Source: Idiomarina tyrosinivorans
Lineage (GTDB): Bacteria > Pseudomonadota > Gammaproteobacteria > Enterobacterales > Alteromonadaceae
NCBI RefSeq assembly: GCF_003987475.1
Contig: NZ_PIQH01000004.1
Location: 207,164-271,163, forward strand
Direction of reading: 5' to 3'
Length of the DNA: 64,000 nucleotides
The notes under the pieces were generated by a model. The model was not told the origin of the DNA. It saw nothing but the letters and a program-made list of their open reading frames with translations, and searched no databases. How positions within the stretch are numbered: position 1 is the stretch's first letter; every line of letters starts with the position of its first letter. Below, one piece after another: positions 32,532 through 42,901 of the stretch. A program made the position numbers and the translations under genes.

Positions 32532-33182
32532 ATGAGTGATCAAACGGACATTTTTCAACCGCTGGCCCAGCAGGGTCAGTACGCTGAATTATGTACCGCG
32601 TTGTATGAGCGTGAGTTGCAGCAGCTTGCGCAAATACCAGCCGTCTCTGCTACAGCGTTACAGAAGCGGCTGGCCAGTTTACCTTTCTATATTCAACGAG
32701 CTGCGCGCGGCTCGTTAGCGTCAAAGTCTCCGCTTGCCTTGGATGTGCAAAACGCCAGTTGGTCACAGCGCCAAGCGAAGCAGTGCCCAGCCAATGCAGA
32801 ACGTGCAACCGCGCAAGCGTCAGCGCTAAACCAATGGCTGAAGCGCCACGCAGCACTGGGGTTAGTGCTACCAGTGTGGGTCTATTCTGCGACGGAACAG
32901 CGCATTTTATTGGACAGTGTTGATCGAGTTGATCGTGAGCAACAACGAGTGCGGCTGAACTACCAGGGGTGGTTCAGCTTCGACGGCATCGCGGAAGATC
33001 CGATAGATTCGGCCTGTCGGTTGATAAAACCGGATAAAAAAGTGATGACGGCAGCCGCTTGTGGCCATCGTTGGGGAGCACAGGGGCGGTTATCGCCAAC
33101 GCCGTTGAGTTTGCGCGAGTTACTGCTGGTGGCAACCCTAGATTGGAAAGGTTTTGCACACGTTGTACGGATTCCCGAGTAG
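32532..33182 (+). CDS. Hypothetical protein between eno and ftsB, not recognised
   Basis: A 216-residue soluble protein starting 15 bases after eno. I do not recognise a family. No signal peptide or membrane helix is visible. Gln and Ala are frequent in the N-terminal half (AQQGQYAELCTALYERELQQ), and the C-terminal half has a more ordered pattern, with three Cys (CPANAE; SACRLIKPDK; AACGHRWGAQG). The last 80 residues look beta-rich (VLPVWVYSATEQRILLDSVD). The continuous frame and neighbour-like codon use argue for a real gene. A weak purine stretch precedes the ATG. It is likely co-transcribed with eno. Confidence 0.7.
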   Translation: MSDQTDIFQPLAQQGQYAELCTALYERELQQLAQIPAVSATALQKRLASLPFYIQRAARGSLASKSPLALDVQNASWSQRQAKQCPANAERATAQASALNQWLKRHAALGLVLPVWVYSATEQRILLDSVDRVDREQQRVRLNYQGWFSFDGIAEDPIDSACRLIKPDKKVMTAAACGHRWGAQGRLSPTPLSLRELLLVATLDWKGFAHVVRIPE

Positions 33183-33273
33183 CCCATGACGGCAACGAAA
33201 GAAATTTAGCGGTGGCGCTTTTCAGCGGCGGCTAAAGTCGACATAATGAAGTGAATTCAGCGCTGAGGTCGAT

Positions 33274-33579
33274 ATGAAGCTCGTTACGGTCATCTTGTTA
33301 GGAATACTTGCGGCTCTGCAATACCGCTTATGGCTAGGTAAAAATAGCCTTCCTGACTATTGGCAGTTACAAAAGGAAGTGGCTCATCAACGCGAAAGTA
33401 ACGAAAAGCTAGCTCGCCGCAACGCACTATTGTACGCCGACATAAAAAATCTGCACGCCGGTGAAGACGCGCTAGAAGAACGCGCCCGCAATGAGATTGG
33501 CCTGATCAAAAAAGGCGAAGTCTTTTTCCGTATAGTGCCGATGAAACCCCCAACGCCAGAGGACAGTTCCGGTGACTGA
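33274..33579 (+). CDS. ftsB: Cell division protein FtsB
   Basis: A 101-residue bitopic divisome protein that forms the FtsQLB complex. A short cytoplasmic start is followed by one membrane span (LVTVILLGILAALQYRLWL), then a coiled coil (LQKEVAHQRESNEKLARRNALLYADIK broken by no Pro), and the conserved NEIGLIKKGEVFFRIV. E. coli FtsB has 103 residues. It overlaps ispD, the usual partner. Confidence 0.95.
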   Translation: MKLVTVILLGILAALQYRLWLGKNSLPDYWQLQKEVAHQRESNEKLARRNALLYADIKNLHAGEDALEERARNEIGLIKKGEVFFRIVPMKPPTPEDSSGD

Positions 33580-34288
33580 GGATACTCAGCAACGCATTAT
33601 TGGCGTGATACCTGCAGCAGGTCAGGGCTCACGGTTTCAGCAACAGACTCCGAAACAATACCTTCAGATTCATGGTGCCTCAGTGTTAGAGCACAGCATT
33701 AACGCGCTGCGGTCACACCCTAACGTGGCCGCGGTTGTCATCGCGGTGCAGGCGCCTGAGCATCTTTTACAACAATTCCCGCAATTACAGCAGCCGGACA
33801 TTCACTGTGTGAGTGGTGGCTCAACTCGCGCTGCCTCAGTGCTCGCTGGGGTAGAGGCGGCGTTACGCTTGGATGCCACGCACGTATTGGTGCACGATGC
33901 TGCTCGACCGTGCCTACCGCAAGCCGCTTTGCAACGCTTACTCAATGAGGGCCTAGCGGCAAAGGATGGCGCGATCCTGGCTTTGCCGGTAGCCGATACG
34001 ATAAAACGTGGGAATAGCCAGAAGCAGATTACTGCCAGCGTAGCGCGCGAAAATCTCTGGCGCGCCCAAACCCCGCAACTATTTGGCGCTAGCACACTTG
34101 CACAGGCGCTACGCAAGGTTGGTACCGATAACCCCCTAATCACTGATGAGGCTTCCGCCATAGAAGCCTGCGGAGGTTCACCGTTGTTAGTGTTAGGCAG
34201 TGAACAGAATATCAAGCTCACGTACCCTGAGGATTTAGCGCTGGTGTCTTGGTATTTAACGCATCAGCAAGAAGGACAGCAACAATGA
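33572..34288 (+). CDS. ispD: 2-C-methyl-D-erythritol 4-phosphate cytidylyltransferase
   Basis: A 238-residue enzyme that makes CDP-methylerythritol in the MEP isoprenoid pathway. The CTP-binding glycine-rich loop is [20 protein letters not shown] near residue 10-30; VHDAARPC holds the conserved Asp, and [15 protein letters not shown] and LTYPEDLAL are further family stretches. It starts at GTG 33572, overlapping ftsB by eight bases, and its stop overlaps ispF. Confidence 0.96.
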   Translation: MTEDTQQRIIGVIPAAGQGSRFQQQTPKQYLQIHGASVLEHSINALRSHPNVAAVVIAVQAPEHLLQQFPQLQQPDIHCVSGGSTRAASVLAGVEAALRLDATHVLVHDAARPCLPQAALQRLLNEGLAAKDGAILALPVADTIKRGNSQKQITASVARENLWRAQTPQLFGASTLAQALRKVGTDNPLITDEASAIEACGGSPLLVLGSEQNIKLTYPEDLALVSWYLTHQQEGQQQ

Positions 34289-34770
34289 CGTTACGCATAG
34301 GGCATGGCTTTGATGTGCACCGTTGGGAAGCAAAAACCAAACCGTTAAGAATCGCTGGCGTAGAGCTTGCGTCTGAGCGTTCATTGCAGGCGCATTCCGA
34401 TGGTGATGTAGCCTTGCACGCGCTGGCCGACGCACTGTTAGGCGCACTGGCGCTGGGCGATATTGGTCAGCATTTTCCCGATACGGACGCGCAGTTTGCT
34501 GGCGCCGACAGCCGTCAGTTGCTGCAGCAGGTGTATCGCTTAATTAAGCAACAAGGTTTCCACTTGCTGAATGCCGATCTGACGATTATGGCACAGTCGC
34601 CTAAAATGGCACCGCATATACTGGCTATGCGAGAAGCTATTGCTGACTGCTTAGCGGTGAAGGTGTCGCAGGTTAGTGTGAAAGCAACCACGACCGAAAA
34701 GCTCGGTTTTGTGGGGCGTGAAGAGGGCATTGCGTGCGAGGCAGTGGTATTGCTACAGGAGCATTCATGA
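34285..34770 (+). CDS. ispF: 2-C-methyl-D-erythritol 2,4-cyclodiphosphate synthase
   Basis: A 161-residue trimeric enzyme that cyclises CDP-methylerythritol 2-phosphate. The signature GHGFDVHRW holds the metal-binding Asp and His, and [18 protein letters not shown] the third ligand; [19 protein letters not shown] is the conserved C-terminal part. The ATG at 34285 overlaps the ispD stop (ATGA) and has GAAGGA upstream. It overlaps truD in the same way. Confidence 0.97.
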   Translation: MTLRIGHGFDVHRWEAKTKPLRIAGVELASERSLQAHSDGDVALHALADALLGALALGDIGQHFPDTDAQFAGADSRQLLQQVYRLIKQQGFHLLNADLTIMAQSPKMAPHILAMREAIADCLAVKVSQVSVKATTTEKLGFVGREEGIACEAVVLLQEHS

Positions 34771-35804
34771 AAGTATGGCCTAGAGCGTCAAACGCGGCGT
34801 TAGTGCAAGCCACCTTTAAACAGCAACCGGAAGACTTTCAAGTGATCGAGCAACTCGATGTTGCCGATGAGGGGGCTGGTGAACACCAATGGCTATGGAT
34901 TAGAAAACGTGGCGCAAACACCCGTTATGTTGCGGAACAATTGGCAAAATTTGCCGGCGTCTCCGCTCGCCAAGTGAGCTTTTCTGGAATGAAAGACCGC
35001 CAGGCGCTGACGTGGCAATGGTTTTCTATTCAGCTACCGGGGCAACCGTTACTGGACTGGCAAGGTTTGCAGCACTCGGAGTTTGCGGTAGAACAAGCGA
35101 TACAACGTAGCAAAAAGCTGCCCACGGGATTACACAAAGCCAATACCTTCGTTATTCGGTTGCGCGACGTGGCAGCGCCCGAAGCGTTTGTTGAACGGGC
35201 AACCGCAGTGGCGCAGCAAGGTGTGCCAAACTACTTTGGCGAGCAACGTTTCGGCCATGGTGGTAATAACTTTCAACGCGCCAGTGACTGGTTGTTGAAC
35301 GGACAAAAGCGGATAAAAAAGGCACAACGAAGTTTGTGGCTATCGACCATACGCAGTTACTTATTTAACGATGTGGTTGCGGCGCGTTTAGGCTTGGGGA
35401 CAAACACCTTGTTAGCGGGTGACTGTGTACGTTTGGCGGGTTCCCGTTCACAATTTAGTGTTGAGCAGTGGGGAGCCGAAGAACAAGCACGCCTGGCGGC
35501 GGGAGATATTGCCTTAACCGCACCGTTACCAGGAAGTGGTAGCTGGGGCAGTGATGCGGAGGCGTTAGCTTTTGAGCAGCAGGCCTTAGAACCCCATAAA
35601 GCGTTGCTTGAAGGTCTCGCTGATGCCGGTGTCAGGGCCGATCGACGCGTGTTATGGTTACGTCCTGAAGCATTTACTGCAACCGCTGAAGGTAGCGATG
35701 TCGTGCTAACGTTTAGGTTACCCAGCGGCGCCTTTGCAACAACCTTTTTAGATGAATTGATAACTACAGAGAACAACCAGCATGATGAACATACTACTGA
35801 GTAA
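34767..35804 (+). CDS. truD: tRNA pseudouridine-13 synthase TruD
   Basis: About 345 residues from ATG 34767, which overlaps the ispF stop. The catalytic Asp is in [16 protein letters not shown], near residue 80. Other TruD stretches are [36 protein letters not shown] and the C-terminal [15 protein letters not shown]. The pseudouridine is placed at position 13 of tRNA-Glu. It overlaps surE by 23 bases, again as in the enteric operon. Confidence 0.96.
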   Translation: MKVWPRASNAALVQATFKQQPEDFQVIEQLDVADEGAGEHQWLWIRKRGANTRYVAEQLAKFAGVSARQVSFSGMKDRQALTWQWFSIQLPGQPLLDWQGLQHSEFAVEQAIQRSKKLPTGLHKANTFVIRLRDVAAPEAFVERATAVAQQGVPNYFGEQRFGHGGNNFQRASDWLLNGQKRIKKAQRSLWLSTIRSYLFNDVVAARLGLGTNTLLAGDCVRLAGSRSQFSVEQWGAEEQARLAAGDIALTAPLPGSGSWGSDAEALAFEQQALEPHKALLEGLADAGVRADRRVLWLRPEAFTATAEGSDVVLTFRLPSGAFATTFLDELITTENNQHDEHTTE

Positions 35805-36528
35805 CGATGACGGTGTGCACGCTCCAGGCATTCATGCGCTGTATCGAGCGCTGAGCGAAATTGCCAAGGTCACGGTAATCGCCCCAGATCGTAACTGCAG
35901 TGGCGCCAGTAACTCATTAACGCTACATAACCCATTACGTGTACACCGTTTAGAAAATGGCTTCTATTCGCTGAACGGAACACCAACCGATTGCGTACAC
36001 TTAGGCACAAATTCGCGCTTAGCCGGGGAAATCGATTTGGTCGTCTCTGGAATTAATGATGGTCCGAACATGGGCGATGATGTGTTGTATTCCGGTACTG
36101 TCGCTGCAGCAATGGAAGGGCGCTTCATGGGCTTGCCGTCTATTGCGGTATCGATGGGAGATCGTGGCCATGACTACTATCATACTGCCGCGAAAGTGGT
36201 CGCTGAGTTAGTACAGGCGATGGAACAGCAACCATTAAAATTGGATACCATCCTTAACGTCAACGTCCCTTACGGTGATTACGAGCAAATTAAGGGTACG
36301 CGAGTCACCCGGCTAGGCCAACGCCATCGCGCTGGAGCCATGGTGCACGACAAAGACCCATTCGGGCGCGATATCTATTGGTACGGTCCGCTGGGTCCGC
36401 ATGCGGATGATGAGCCGGGAACGGATTTTGCGGCGATTCGCGACGGCTACGTATCGATTACGCCGCTAAGCTTAGATATGACGGCAAATCGCCATCAACA
36501 GACGTTGGCGGAGTGGTTATCGGCGTGA
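35782..36528 (+). CDS. surE: 5'/3'-nucleotidase SurE
   Basis: A 248-residue metal-dependent phosphatase of nucleoside monophosphates, linked to stationary-phase survival. The N-terminal motif [15 protein letters not shown] holds the metal-binding Asp pair; [10 protein letters not shown] and [23 protein letters not shown] complete the active site. It begins with two ATG codons (35782 and 35785); either may be used. It precedes pcm with TGATG. Confidence 0.97.
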   Translation: MMNILLSNDDGVHAPGIHALYRALSEIAKVTVIAPDRNCSGASNSLTLHNPLRVHRLENGFYSLNGTPTDCVHLGTNSRLAGEIDLVVSGINDGPNMGDDVLYSGTVAAAMEGRFMGLPSIAVSMGDRGHDYYHTAAKVVAELVQAMEQQPLKLDTILNVNVPYGDYEQIKGTRVTRLGQRHRAGAMVHDKDPFGRDIYWYGPLGPHADDEPGTDFAAIRDGYVSITPLSLDMTANRHQQTLAEWLSA

Positions 36529-37169
36529 TGACGACAATGCAAGGCTTCCAAGGTGTCGCCAGTAAACTGGTTAAAGCGCTACAAGCGCAGGGAATTAGTA
36601 ATGAGCGAGTGCTAGCGGTCATGGAAACGACGCCTCGCCATCGTTTTATGCCCGAGTCACTGGCTCATAAAGCCTACGATAATACCGCACTCCCCATTGG
36701 CAATGGGCAGACGATTTCGCAACCACTTATGGTTGCGACGATGACGCAGCTACTGATGCAGCATCAATGCCATAAGGTGTTGGAAATCGGCACGGGCTCA
36801 GGCTACCAAACCGCCATTCTCGCGCAATTGGTTGAAAAAGTGTTCAGTGTTGAGCGTATTGGTGCCCTCCAGTACCAAGCTAAACGGCGTTTGAAGCAAC
36901 TCGACTTGCACAATGTTGCCACTCGTCACGGCGACGGCTGGGAAGGTTGGTCGAGTAAAGCGCCGTTTGATGGAATCATTGTCACAGCAGCGCCTAATAA
37001 TGTGCCCGAGGCATTACTGCAACAGCTCGGTGATGGTGGGGTGATGATTTTACCTGTCGGTGAGGCGCAGCAAACGCTTTATGTGATTCGCCGCTTTGGC
37101 GACCAATTTGAGCAGCAAAAGATTGGTGATGTTCGCTTTGTGCCGTTGGTTAAAGGGGCCTTATTGTGA
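36528..37169 (+). CDS. pcm: Protein-L-isoaspartate O-methyltransferase
   Basis: About 213 residues from ATG 36528, which shares its A with the surE stop TGA. The enzyme repairs isoaspartyl residues using SAM. Motif I is [18 protein letters not shown], and [29 protein letters not shown] is the conserved N-terminal region, cut here by no gap. [17 protein letters not shown] is motif III. The frame is open from 36513 inside surE, but that start has no support. Confidence 0.95.
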   Translation: MTTMQGFQGVASKLVKALQAQGISNERVLAVMETTPRHRFMPESLAHKAYDNTALPIGNGQTISQPLMVATMTQLLMQHQCHKVLEIGTGSGYQTAILAQLVEKVFSVERIGALQYQAKRRLKQLDLHNVATRHGDGWEGWSSKAPFDGIIVTAAPNNVPEALLQQLGDGGVMILPVGEAQQTLYVIRRFGDQFEQQKIGDVRFVPLVKGALL

Positions 37170-37753
37170 AAATATTTTCGGCGTTGTACCAACGCGTACT
37201 AAAGTGGTCTTCACACCCGAAAGCCAGTTATTTTCTCGCCGCGTTAAGTTGTACTGAAGCGGTATTTTTCCCTATTCCGCCAGACGTCATGTTGGCACCG
37301 ATGGCATTGGCACGCCCGCAAAAGGCTTGGCACTATGCATTGATTGCTACGTTGGCTTCAGCGTTTGGTGGCGTGGCGGGGTATCTATTGGGCTTCTGGG
37401 CATTTGATACTGTTGTCCAACCGATGGTTGAAACTTTCGGTTACCAACAGGGTTTTGTACAAGTGCAACAATGGTTTGAAACGTGGGGCGTGGCAATCGT
37501 CTTTATTGCCGGTTTTTCGCCAATCCCTTACAAATTGTTTACTGTGACGGCCGGTATGATGAGTGTGGCGTTCATTCCGTTTCTGTTGGCATCGGTGATC
37601 AGTCGAGGGTTGCGTTTTTATCTTGTGGCAGGCTTAATGAAGCTTGGTGGCGCGAAAATGGAAGCGAAGTTACAACAATGGATAGACACATTGGGTTGGG
37701 CACTGGTGGCGTTGGTCGTTATCGGCTATGGCGTTTATCAGTTCCTAAAATAA
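37166..37753 (+). CDS. yqaA: DedA-family membrane protein YqaA
   Basis: A 195-residue integral membrane protein of the SNARE-associated/DedA (VTT) superfamily. Membrane segments include [45 protein letters not shown], a central segment with [18 protein letters not shown], and a C-terminal [15 protein letters not shown]. DedA proteins are linked to lipid scrambling and envelope integrity; this member's job is unknown. GTG 37166 overlaps the pcm stop. It sits between pcm and nlpD, a common Alteromonadales/Vibrio arrangement. Confidence 0.88.
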   Translation: MKIFSALYQRVLKWSSHPKASYFLAALSCTEAVFFPIPPDVMLAPMALARPQKAWHYALIATLASAFGGVAGYLLGFWAFDTVVQPMVETFGYQQGFVQVQQWFETWGVAIVFIAGFSPIPYKLFTVTAGMMSVAFIPFLLASVISRGLRFYLVAGLMKLGGAKMEAKLQQWIDTLGWALVALVVIGYGVYQFLK

Positions 37754-38628
37754 CGATTCGACTCAGTGTTGCTGTAGTTTTCAGTACGGTGCTCGTGGCC
37801 AGCGGCTGTAGTAGCCGTACTGCACCTGCACCGGTGACCAAACTTTATACCGGAAAGACGTTCGAAGATTTCGAGTCCAACTCCTTGCACACCGATTCTT
37901 ATACTGTTGAAAAGGGTGAGACACTGTATTCTATCGCCTTCAGAGCAAATACTGATGTTCGTGAGTTGGCGCAGCTCAACAATCTGTCCGAACCTTACAC
38001 CATTTTCCCTGGACAATCTCTGACCTTACCAGACAGCGATTCTCGTCGTCGCACTGGAGACCGCAGTTCTTCGTTGGCTAGTTCGTCAAGTAATAAAAAC
38101 GCCAACTCTCAATCTCAAAATGCTCTAAGTAAGCCCGTTGCCAAGCCTAGTCATAAAGAGTATGTTGCCAATAAGGGTAATCAAAAATCTATTAAAAAAC
38201 AGCCGCATAAAAGCGCTGTTTCGTTGCCTGAAAGCGCCCAAGAACCGCAGATTAGGAATGCGGACATCGAGTGGCAGTGGCCAACAGAGAACGCCATTCT
38301 TGAAGGTTTCTCATTGGCAGAACGAGGCAATAAAGGCATTAACTTCGCGGGTCAGCGAGGGGATGCCGTTAAAGCGGCGGCAGCCGGAAAAGTGGTTTAT
38401 GTTGGAAGCGCACTGCGCGGGTTTGGTCGTTTAATCATTTTGAAACATAACGATGATTATATTACCGCTTATGCCCACAATGAGGAGCTGTTAGTCAAAG
38501 AGCAGCAGTGGGTAGATGTTGGGCAAACGATCGCCACAATGGGAGATTCAGATGCCCAACGCGTGCAGTTACATTTTGAATTGCGCTTTCGTGGCAAGTC
38601 GGTGAATCCAAAACGCTACTTGCCTTAA
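37678..38628 (+). CDS. nlpD: Murein hydrolase activator NlpD (lipoprotein), start uncertain
   Basis: Activator of amidase AmiC. A lipobox (VLVASGC) is followed by a LysM domain (SYTVEKGETLYSIAFRANTDVRELAQLNNL), a Ser/Asn/Lys-rich linker, and a LytM (M23) domain (GINFAGQRGDAVKAAAAGKVVYVG, LHFELRFRGKSVNPKRYLP). The first metal ligands of active M23 enzymes are replaced (GIN), as in other NlpD. The coordinate uses the ATG at 37678, which overlaps yqaA by 76 bases and gives a long N-terminal region. No ATG, GTG or TTG lies nearer the signal peptide; an ATA at 37750 overlapping the yqaA stop would give a neat signal sequence. Confidence 0.85.
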   Translation: MDRHIGLGTGGVGRYRLWRLSVPKITIRLSVAVVFSTVLVASGCSSRTAPAPVTKLYTGKTFEDFESNSLHTDSYTVEKGETLYSIAFRANTDVRELAQLNNLSEPYTIFPGQSLTLPDSDSRRRTGDRSSSLASSSSNKNANSQSQNALSKPVAKPSHKEYVANKGNQKSIKKQPHKSAVSLPESAQEPQIRNADIEWQWPTENAILEGFSLAERGNKGINFAGQRGDAVKAAAAGKVVYVGSALRGFGRLIILKHNDDYITAYAHNEELLVKEQQWVDVGQTIATMGDSDAQRVQLHFELRFRGKSVNPKRYLP

Positions 38629-38664
38629 GCTCGATAGTTTTCGAGTGGGAATAATAATAATAGA

Positions 38665-38749
38665 TAAGGAGGTCGACGTGTTACGTTACACGAGTTTCTG
38701 GACGAGGAGATATCGTTATGAGCCGGAAAAAGGAAGAAGTTGTCGATGA
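38665..38749 (+). CDS. Possible 23-codon leader peptide overlapping rpoS
   Basis: TAAGGAGGT at 38665-38673 is an almost perfect Shine-Dalgarno, five bases before GTG 38678. The ORF runs 23 codons to TGA at 38747 and overlaps the first 32 bases of rpoS in another frame. The encoded peptide is basic and Arg-rich ([20 protein letters not shown]...). rpoS has its own GAGGAG at 38704-38709 inside this ORF. Whether the ORF is translated, and whether it couples to or represses rpoS, cannot be told from sequence. The feature includes the ribosome binding site. Confidence 0.45.
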
Positions 38750-39686
38750 AGCAGTTGAAGACCAAGCGCTAACGGAAGAGGCGCAAGACTCTGTTGACGA
38801 CGATACAGAACTGGAAGACGCATTAGCAGCACCGAATCAGTATCAGCGGCGGATGGATGCCACGCAGCTGTATTTAGGTGAAATAGGCTTTTCCCCCTTA
38901 CTAACCGCTGAAGAAGAGGTTTTCTACTCTCGACTTGCATTGCGCGGTGATGAAGCGGCGCGTAAACGTATGATCGAGAGCAATTTGCGCTTAGTCGTAA
39001 AAATTGCACGACGCTACTCTAATCGTGGCTTAGCCTTGCTCGACTTGGTCGAAGAGGGAAACTTGGGGCTAATCCGCGCCGTCGAAAAATTCGACCCAGA
39101 ACGGGGTTTCCGCTTTTCTACCTATGCCACTTGGTGGATTCGTCAGACCATCGAACGGGCAATCATGAATCAAACTCGCACTATCCGTTTACCTATTCAT
39201 GTTGTCAAAGAGCTGAATGTTTATTTGCGCGCAGCACGTGAATTGGCGCACAAGTTAGATCATGAGCCCACGGCAGAAGATATCGCCCAGAGCTTGAACC
39301 GTCCTACCAAAGACGTTAACAAGATGTTGCGCTTGAACGAGCGAGTCTCGTCGGTGGATACGCCAATTGGTGGCGATAACGATAAAGCGTTATTGGACAT
39401 TATTGCCGATGAAAATGACCAAGGTCCGGAAGGTGTGCTGCAAGACGATGATCTGAAGCTGCGCATTACCGAATGGTTAGATGCGTTGAATCCGAAACAA
39501 CGTGAAGTCTTGGCTCGGCGCTTTGGCCTACTGGGCTATGAACCGTCGACTTTGGAAGATGTCGGCCAAGAAATAGGCCTAACGCGCGAGCGAGTGCGGC
39601 AAATCCAAGTTGAGGCCTTGCGCAAACTACGAGAGTTTCTGCGTCAGCAGGGGCTGTCATTAGACGCGCTATTCTCGCCGCAGTAA
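38718..39686 (+). CDS. rpoS: RNA polymerase sigma factor RpoS
   Basis: A 322-residue stationary-phase and general-stress sigma factor. Regions: an acidic N-terminus, 1.2 ([21 protein letters not shown]), 2 ([33 protein letters not shown] and the -10 recognition [17 protein letters not shown]), 3, and 4 ([33 protein letters not shown]). These are shown here in short pieces of longer runs. ATG 38718 follows CGAGGAG. As elsewhere, it lies directly after nlpD, whose coding region may hold its main promoter. It faces mutS. Confidence 0.97.
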   Translation: MSRKKEEVVDEAVEDQALTEEAQDSVDDDTELEDALAAPNQYQRRMDATQLYLGEIGFSPLLTAEEEVFYSRLALRGDEAARKRMIESNLRLVVKIARRYSNRGLALLDLVEEGNLGLIRAVEKFDPERGFRFSTYATWWIRQTIERAIMNQTRTIRLPIHVVKELNVYLRAARELAHKLDHEPTAEDIAQSLNRPTKDVNKMLRLNERVSSVDTPIGGDNDKALLDIIADENDQGPEGVLQDDDLKLRITEWLDALNPKQREVLARRFGLLGYEPSTLEDVGQEIGLTRERVRQIQVEALRKLREFLRQQGLSLDALFSPQ

Positions 39687-39708
39687 TACGCACAAATTGG
39701 TGCCACTG

Positions 39709-39737
39709 GTGGCGCTCACGAATAACGCGAGCGCCAC
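39709..39737. terminator. Hairpin between rpoS and mutS
   Basis: GTGGCGCTC at 39709-39717 pairs perfectly with GAGCGCCAC at 39729-39737 across an 11-base loop that holds the mutS stop codon. There is no T-run on either strand, so terminator function is only a guess; it may protect the 3' ends of both convergent messages. Confidence 0.45.
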
Positions 39738-42316
39738 GAATAGAGCAGATCCAATGCCTGTTTCGGGGTCAAACTATCGGTATCTAAGCGTTGTAGCTCG
39801 CCGGCTAATTGTTCAGCCATTGACGGCGTCGCAGGCTCGGGGGTATGCGTGCCATCTCGCGTTGTGTCGCCTGTTACAGTTTCTGAAGCTAACTGCGTTG
39901 GTTGCTGATGTTGCTGCTCTAAGGCGCTAAGCTGTTGTTGTGCTAACGCGATTACGTCTTTGGGAACTCCCGCCAATTTTGCGACTTGAATACCAAAACT
40001 CTTACTTGCGGCACCCTCTTTAACTTGGTGCAAAAAGGCGATAGTGTCGCCGTGTTCATGGGCATCGACGTGAATATTATGGGTATTTGAATACTGCTCT
40101 GCGAGTTCGGTTAATTCAAAATAATGTGTTGCAAACATGGTCGCACAACCCACCTTGCTAGCCAATTGTACCGCGCATGCCCATGCTAGCGATAAACCGT
40201 CATAGGTCGAAGTACCACGACCAATCTCATCCATTAATACCAGGCTAGAAGCCGTAGCATTGTGCAGAATGTTGGCGGTTTCAGTCATTTCTACCATAAA
40301 GGTCGAACGCCCCGAGCTGAGGTCATCAGCGGCACCAATGCGAGTGAAAATACGGTCAAATTCACCAATCACTGCGGCTGATGCCGGAACGTAGCATCCC
40401 ATGTGTGCGAGGATCACGATAAGCGCCGCTTGGCGCATGTAAGTCGATTTACCGCCCATATTGGGGCCGGTGATCATCAGCATGCGGCGTTGTTTATTGA
40501 GTACCGTATCGTTGGCAATAAACGGACTGTCGCTGACCCGTTCAACCACTGGATGACGCGCCCCAGTTAGGTGTAATTCACCAGCAGTGGTGCTGAGTTC
40601 TGGGCGGTGGTATTGACGTTGCTCCGCCAACTTAGCGAATGCACTTAACGTGTCTAGTTCGGCCAGCGTTTGCGCGATATCTTGAAGTCGAGCCAGAAAT
40701 GGCTGGCAAAAATCAAACAGCTGCTCATACAGCAGTTTTTCTCGAGCCAGAGCCTTTGCTTGGCTGCCCAGTACCTCTTCTTCATGTTGTTTTAACGCCG
40801 GTACGATATAACGTTCGGTATTTTTCAGCGTTTGCCGACGTTGGTAATCACTGGGAATTTGCCCAGCAGCGTTACGACTGGTTTCGATGTAATAACCATG
40901 AACTTTATTATATCCGACTTTCAGTGTGGCGATACCGGTGCGTTCGCGTTCCTGCTGTTCTAACTGGCGTAAAAAGTCCTCGGCCCCAGAGGCTAAATTA
41001 CGGTATTCATCCAGTTGCGAGTCGTAACCTTCGGCAATCACGCCGCCGTCGCGGATTAATACTGGCGGTTGTTCAATGATAGCCCGTTGCAGGTGTTCGG
41101 CCAGCTCTGGCAGAGGTTGCAAGCGTTGTTGCCAGAGCTGCAATGCAGGATGGGAGAGCTGTTGTTGTAGTTCAGGAAGTTGCATTAGACTGTCGCGCAG
41201 CCGTGCGAAATCGCGGGGGCGGGCGCTGCGCAGTCCTAACCGACCAACAATACGTTCAATGTCGCCCATCTGGCGTAGCTGTTGTTGCAACGTTTCATAG
41301 CTCTGTGCGTGGGTTAATCCGGCAACGGCGTCGTAACGCTGATTCAATACCTGGCGGTCACGGATAGGCCGCTGTAGCCAACGCTTAAATTGGCGACTGC
41401 CCATTGCGCTAACGGTTTCATCTACGACATCAGCTAAACAGCTAGACCCGCGACTGAGCGGTTCTACTAGCTCTAAATTGCGCTGTGTCGCGGCATCTAA
41501 AATAATCGCATCACTGCTGTGTTCCTGGGTGATTTGCTGAATATGCGGTAACGCAGTGCGCTGAGTTTCTTGTAAGTACTGCAGTAATGCACCGGCAGCC
41601 CCCAGTGCCGTGTGCAAGTGACTGACGCCAAACCCGGCTAAGTGTTGGGTATTAAACTGTTGATTTAATAAGGTTTCAGCCGTCTGACTGTCGAAATCCC
41701 AACTGGGTCTCCGTCGGCTACGCGTTTGTGCAAGCGGCAGCGTGCTAATATCCAAACCCTCGGGATAGAGCAATTCTGCGGGTGTTAGACGTTGTAACTC
41801 AGCCGCAACTTGCTCTTCAGTTTGCACTTCAGTAACGACAAAACGGCCACTACTTAACTCGATGCTGGCAAGGCCATAACATTGGTTGTGGTAACTCAGT
41901 GCGGTCAACAAATTCTGTTGGCGATCGCTGAGTAACGATTCATCGGTGAGTGTGCCTGGCGTTAAGATCCGCACCACTTTGCGCTCAACAGGACCTTTAC
42001 TGGTCGCTGGGTCACCAATTTGTTCGCAGATGGCGACAGATTCACCGCGTTGCACTAGCCGCGCCAAATAGCTCTCTACCGCATGGTAGGGAACGCCAGC
42101 CATAGGGATGGGCTGCCCATTACTTTGCCCGCGCTGGGTAAGTGAGATGTCGAGCAGTTCGGCAGCGCGTTTGGCATCGTCAAAAAACAGCTCGTAAAAA
42201 TCCCCCATTCGATAGAACAATAAAATGTTAGGATGCTCTGACTTTATGCGCAGATATTGCTGCATCATTGGCGTATGTGATGTAGTTTTTTGTTTCGCCT
42301 TCGCGGTTTCATCCAT
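39716..42316 (-). CDS. mutS: DNA mismatch repair protein MutS
   Basis: An 866-residue mismatch sensor and ATPase. The N-terminal mismatch-binding domain includes the Phe-x-Glu motif in [18 protein letters not shown]. The ATPase has Walker [14 protein letters not shown], Walker [17 protein letters not shown], and signature region [18 protein letters not shown]. The C-terminus keeps the short tetramerisation tail ([17 protein letters not shown]). E. coli MutS has 853 residues. It converges on rpoS and diverges from pncC, so mismatch repair and recA flank the same locus. Confidence 0.97.
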   Translation of the reverse strand: MDETAKAKQKTTSHTPMMQQYLRIKSEHPNILLFYRMGDFYELFFDDAKRAAELLDISLTQRGQSNGQPIPMAGVPYHAVESYLARLVQRGESVAICEQIGDPATSKGPVERKVVRILTPGTLTDESLLSDRQQNLLTALSYHNQCYGLASIELSSGRFVVTEVQTEEQVAAELQRLTPAELLYPEGLDISTLPLAQTRSRRRPSWDFDSQTAETLLNQQFNTQHLAGFGVSHLHTALGAAGALLQYLQETQRTALPHIQQITQEHSSDAIILDAATQRNLELVEPLSRGSSCLADVVDETVSAMGSRQFKRWLQRPIRDRQVLNQRYDAVAGLTHAQSYETLQQQLRQMGDIERIVGRLGLRSARPRDFARLRDSLMQLPELQQQLSHPALQLWQQRLQPLPELAEHLQRAIIEQPPVLIRDGGVIAEGYDSQLDEYRNLASGAEDFLRQLEQQERERTGIATLKVGYNKVHGYYIETSRNAAGQIPSDYQRRQTLKNTERYIVPALKQHEEEVLGSQAKALAREKLLYEQLFDFCQPFLARLQDIAQTLAELDTLSAFAKLAEQRQYHRPELSTTAGELHLTGARHPVVERVSDSPFIANDTVLNKQRRMLMITGPNMGGKSTYMRQAALIVILAHMGCYVPASAAVIGEFDRIFTRIGAADDLSSGRSTFMVEMTETANILHNATASSLVLMDEIGRGTSTYDGLSLAWACAVQLASKVGCATMFATHYFELTELAEQYSNTHNIHVDAHEHGDTIAFLHQVKEGAASKSFGIQVAKLAGVPKDVIALAQQQLSALEQQHQQPTQLASETVTGDTTRDGTHTPEPATPSMAEQLAGELQRLDTDSLTPKQALDLLYSWRSRYS

Positions 42317-42351
42317 AATTTGCGTTCTACTTATTTTGGAGTGTTTTTAGC

Positions 42352-42870
42352 ATGACCGATAACGCCTATCATAACCAACAGCAGCGACAATGTGCAGTCC
42401 TAGCTGAACAGTTAGGGCAACTATTGCACAGCCGTCAACAAACGGTGGCAACGGCAGAATCTTGTACCGCCGGCGGCATCGCTTATTGGTTAACCGCCAT
42501 TGCGGGCAGTTCAGCGTGGTTTCATGGCGCGATGGTGACTTATACTAATCAGCTCAAACAGCAATGGTTGGGGGTTACGCCAGCCACCTTGGCGCAAGAG
42601 GGTGCGGTAAGCCGGGACTGTGTGGCACAAATGGCCGCAGGTATTCGACAACAAACAGCGAGCGACTGGAGTATCGCTGTTAGCGGCGTTGCAGGTCCTG
42701 CCGGCGGTACTATAGATAAACCCGTAGGTTTAGTGTGGTTTGCACTGGCTGGGCCAGGCATCGAGCGACAGTGGAAGCAACAATTTACTGGTGATCGCCA
42801 AACAGTGCGCGAAAAAACCATTATTGACGCTCTTGATAACTTAATAAATGAAATTAAATCAGCACCTTAA
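42352..42870 (+). CDS. pncC: Nicotinamide-nucleotide amidohydrolase PncC (CinA C-terminal type)
   Basis: A 172-residue single-domain CinA C-terminal protein that deamidates nicotinamide mononucleotide to nicotinate mononucleotide in NAD recycling. The signature TVATAESCTAGGIAYWLTAI is near residues 30-50, and SGVAGPAGGTIDKPVGLVWFA near 120-140, shown in pieces. The MoaB-like N-terminal domain of full CinA is absent, as in E. coli YgaD. It lies upstream of recA, as in E. coli. Confidence 0.95.
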   Translation: MTDNAYHNQQQRQCAVLAEQLGQLLHSRQQTVATAESCTAGGIAYWLTAIAGSSAWFHGAMVTYTNQLKQQWLGVTPATLAQEGAVSRDCVAQMAAGIRQQTASDWSIAVSGVAGPAGGTIDKPVGLVWFALAGPGIERQWKQQFTGDRQTVREKTIIDALDNLINEIKSAP

Positions 42871-42901
42871 CTAATATCTTTAAAAAAAGTCGTGGAACAG
42901 C

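Noticed and set aside
33208..33238. Hairpin TTTAGC...GCTAAA before ftsB
   Set aside because: The outer six pairs are clear, but the inner arms do not match and no T-run follows.
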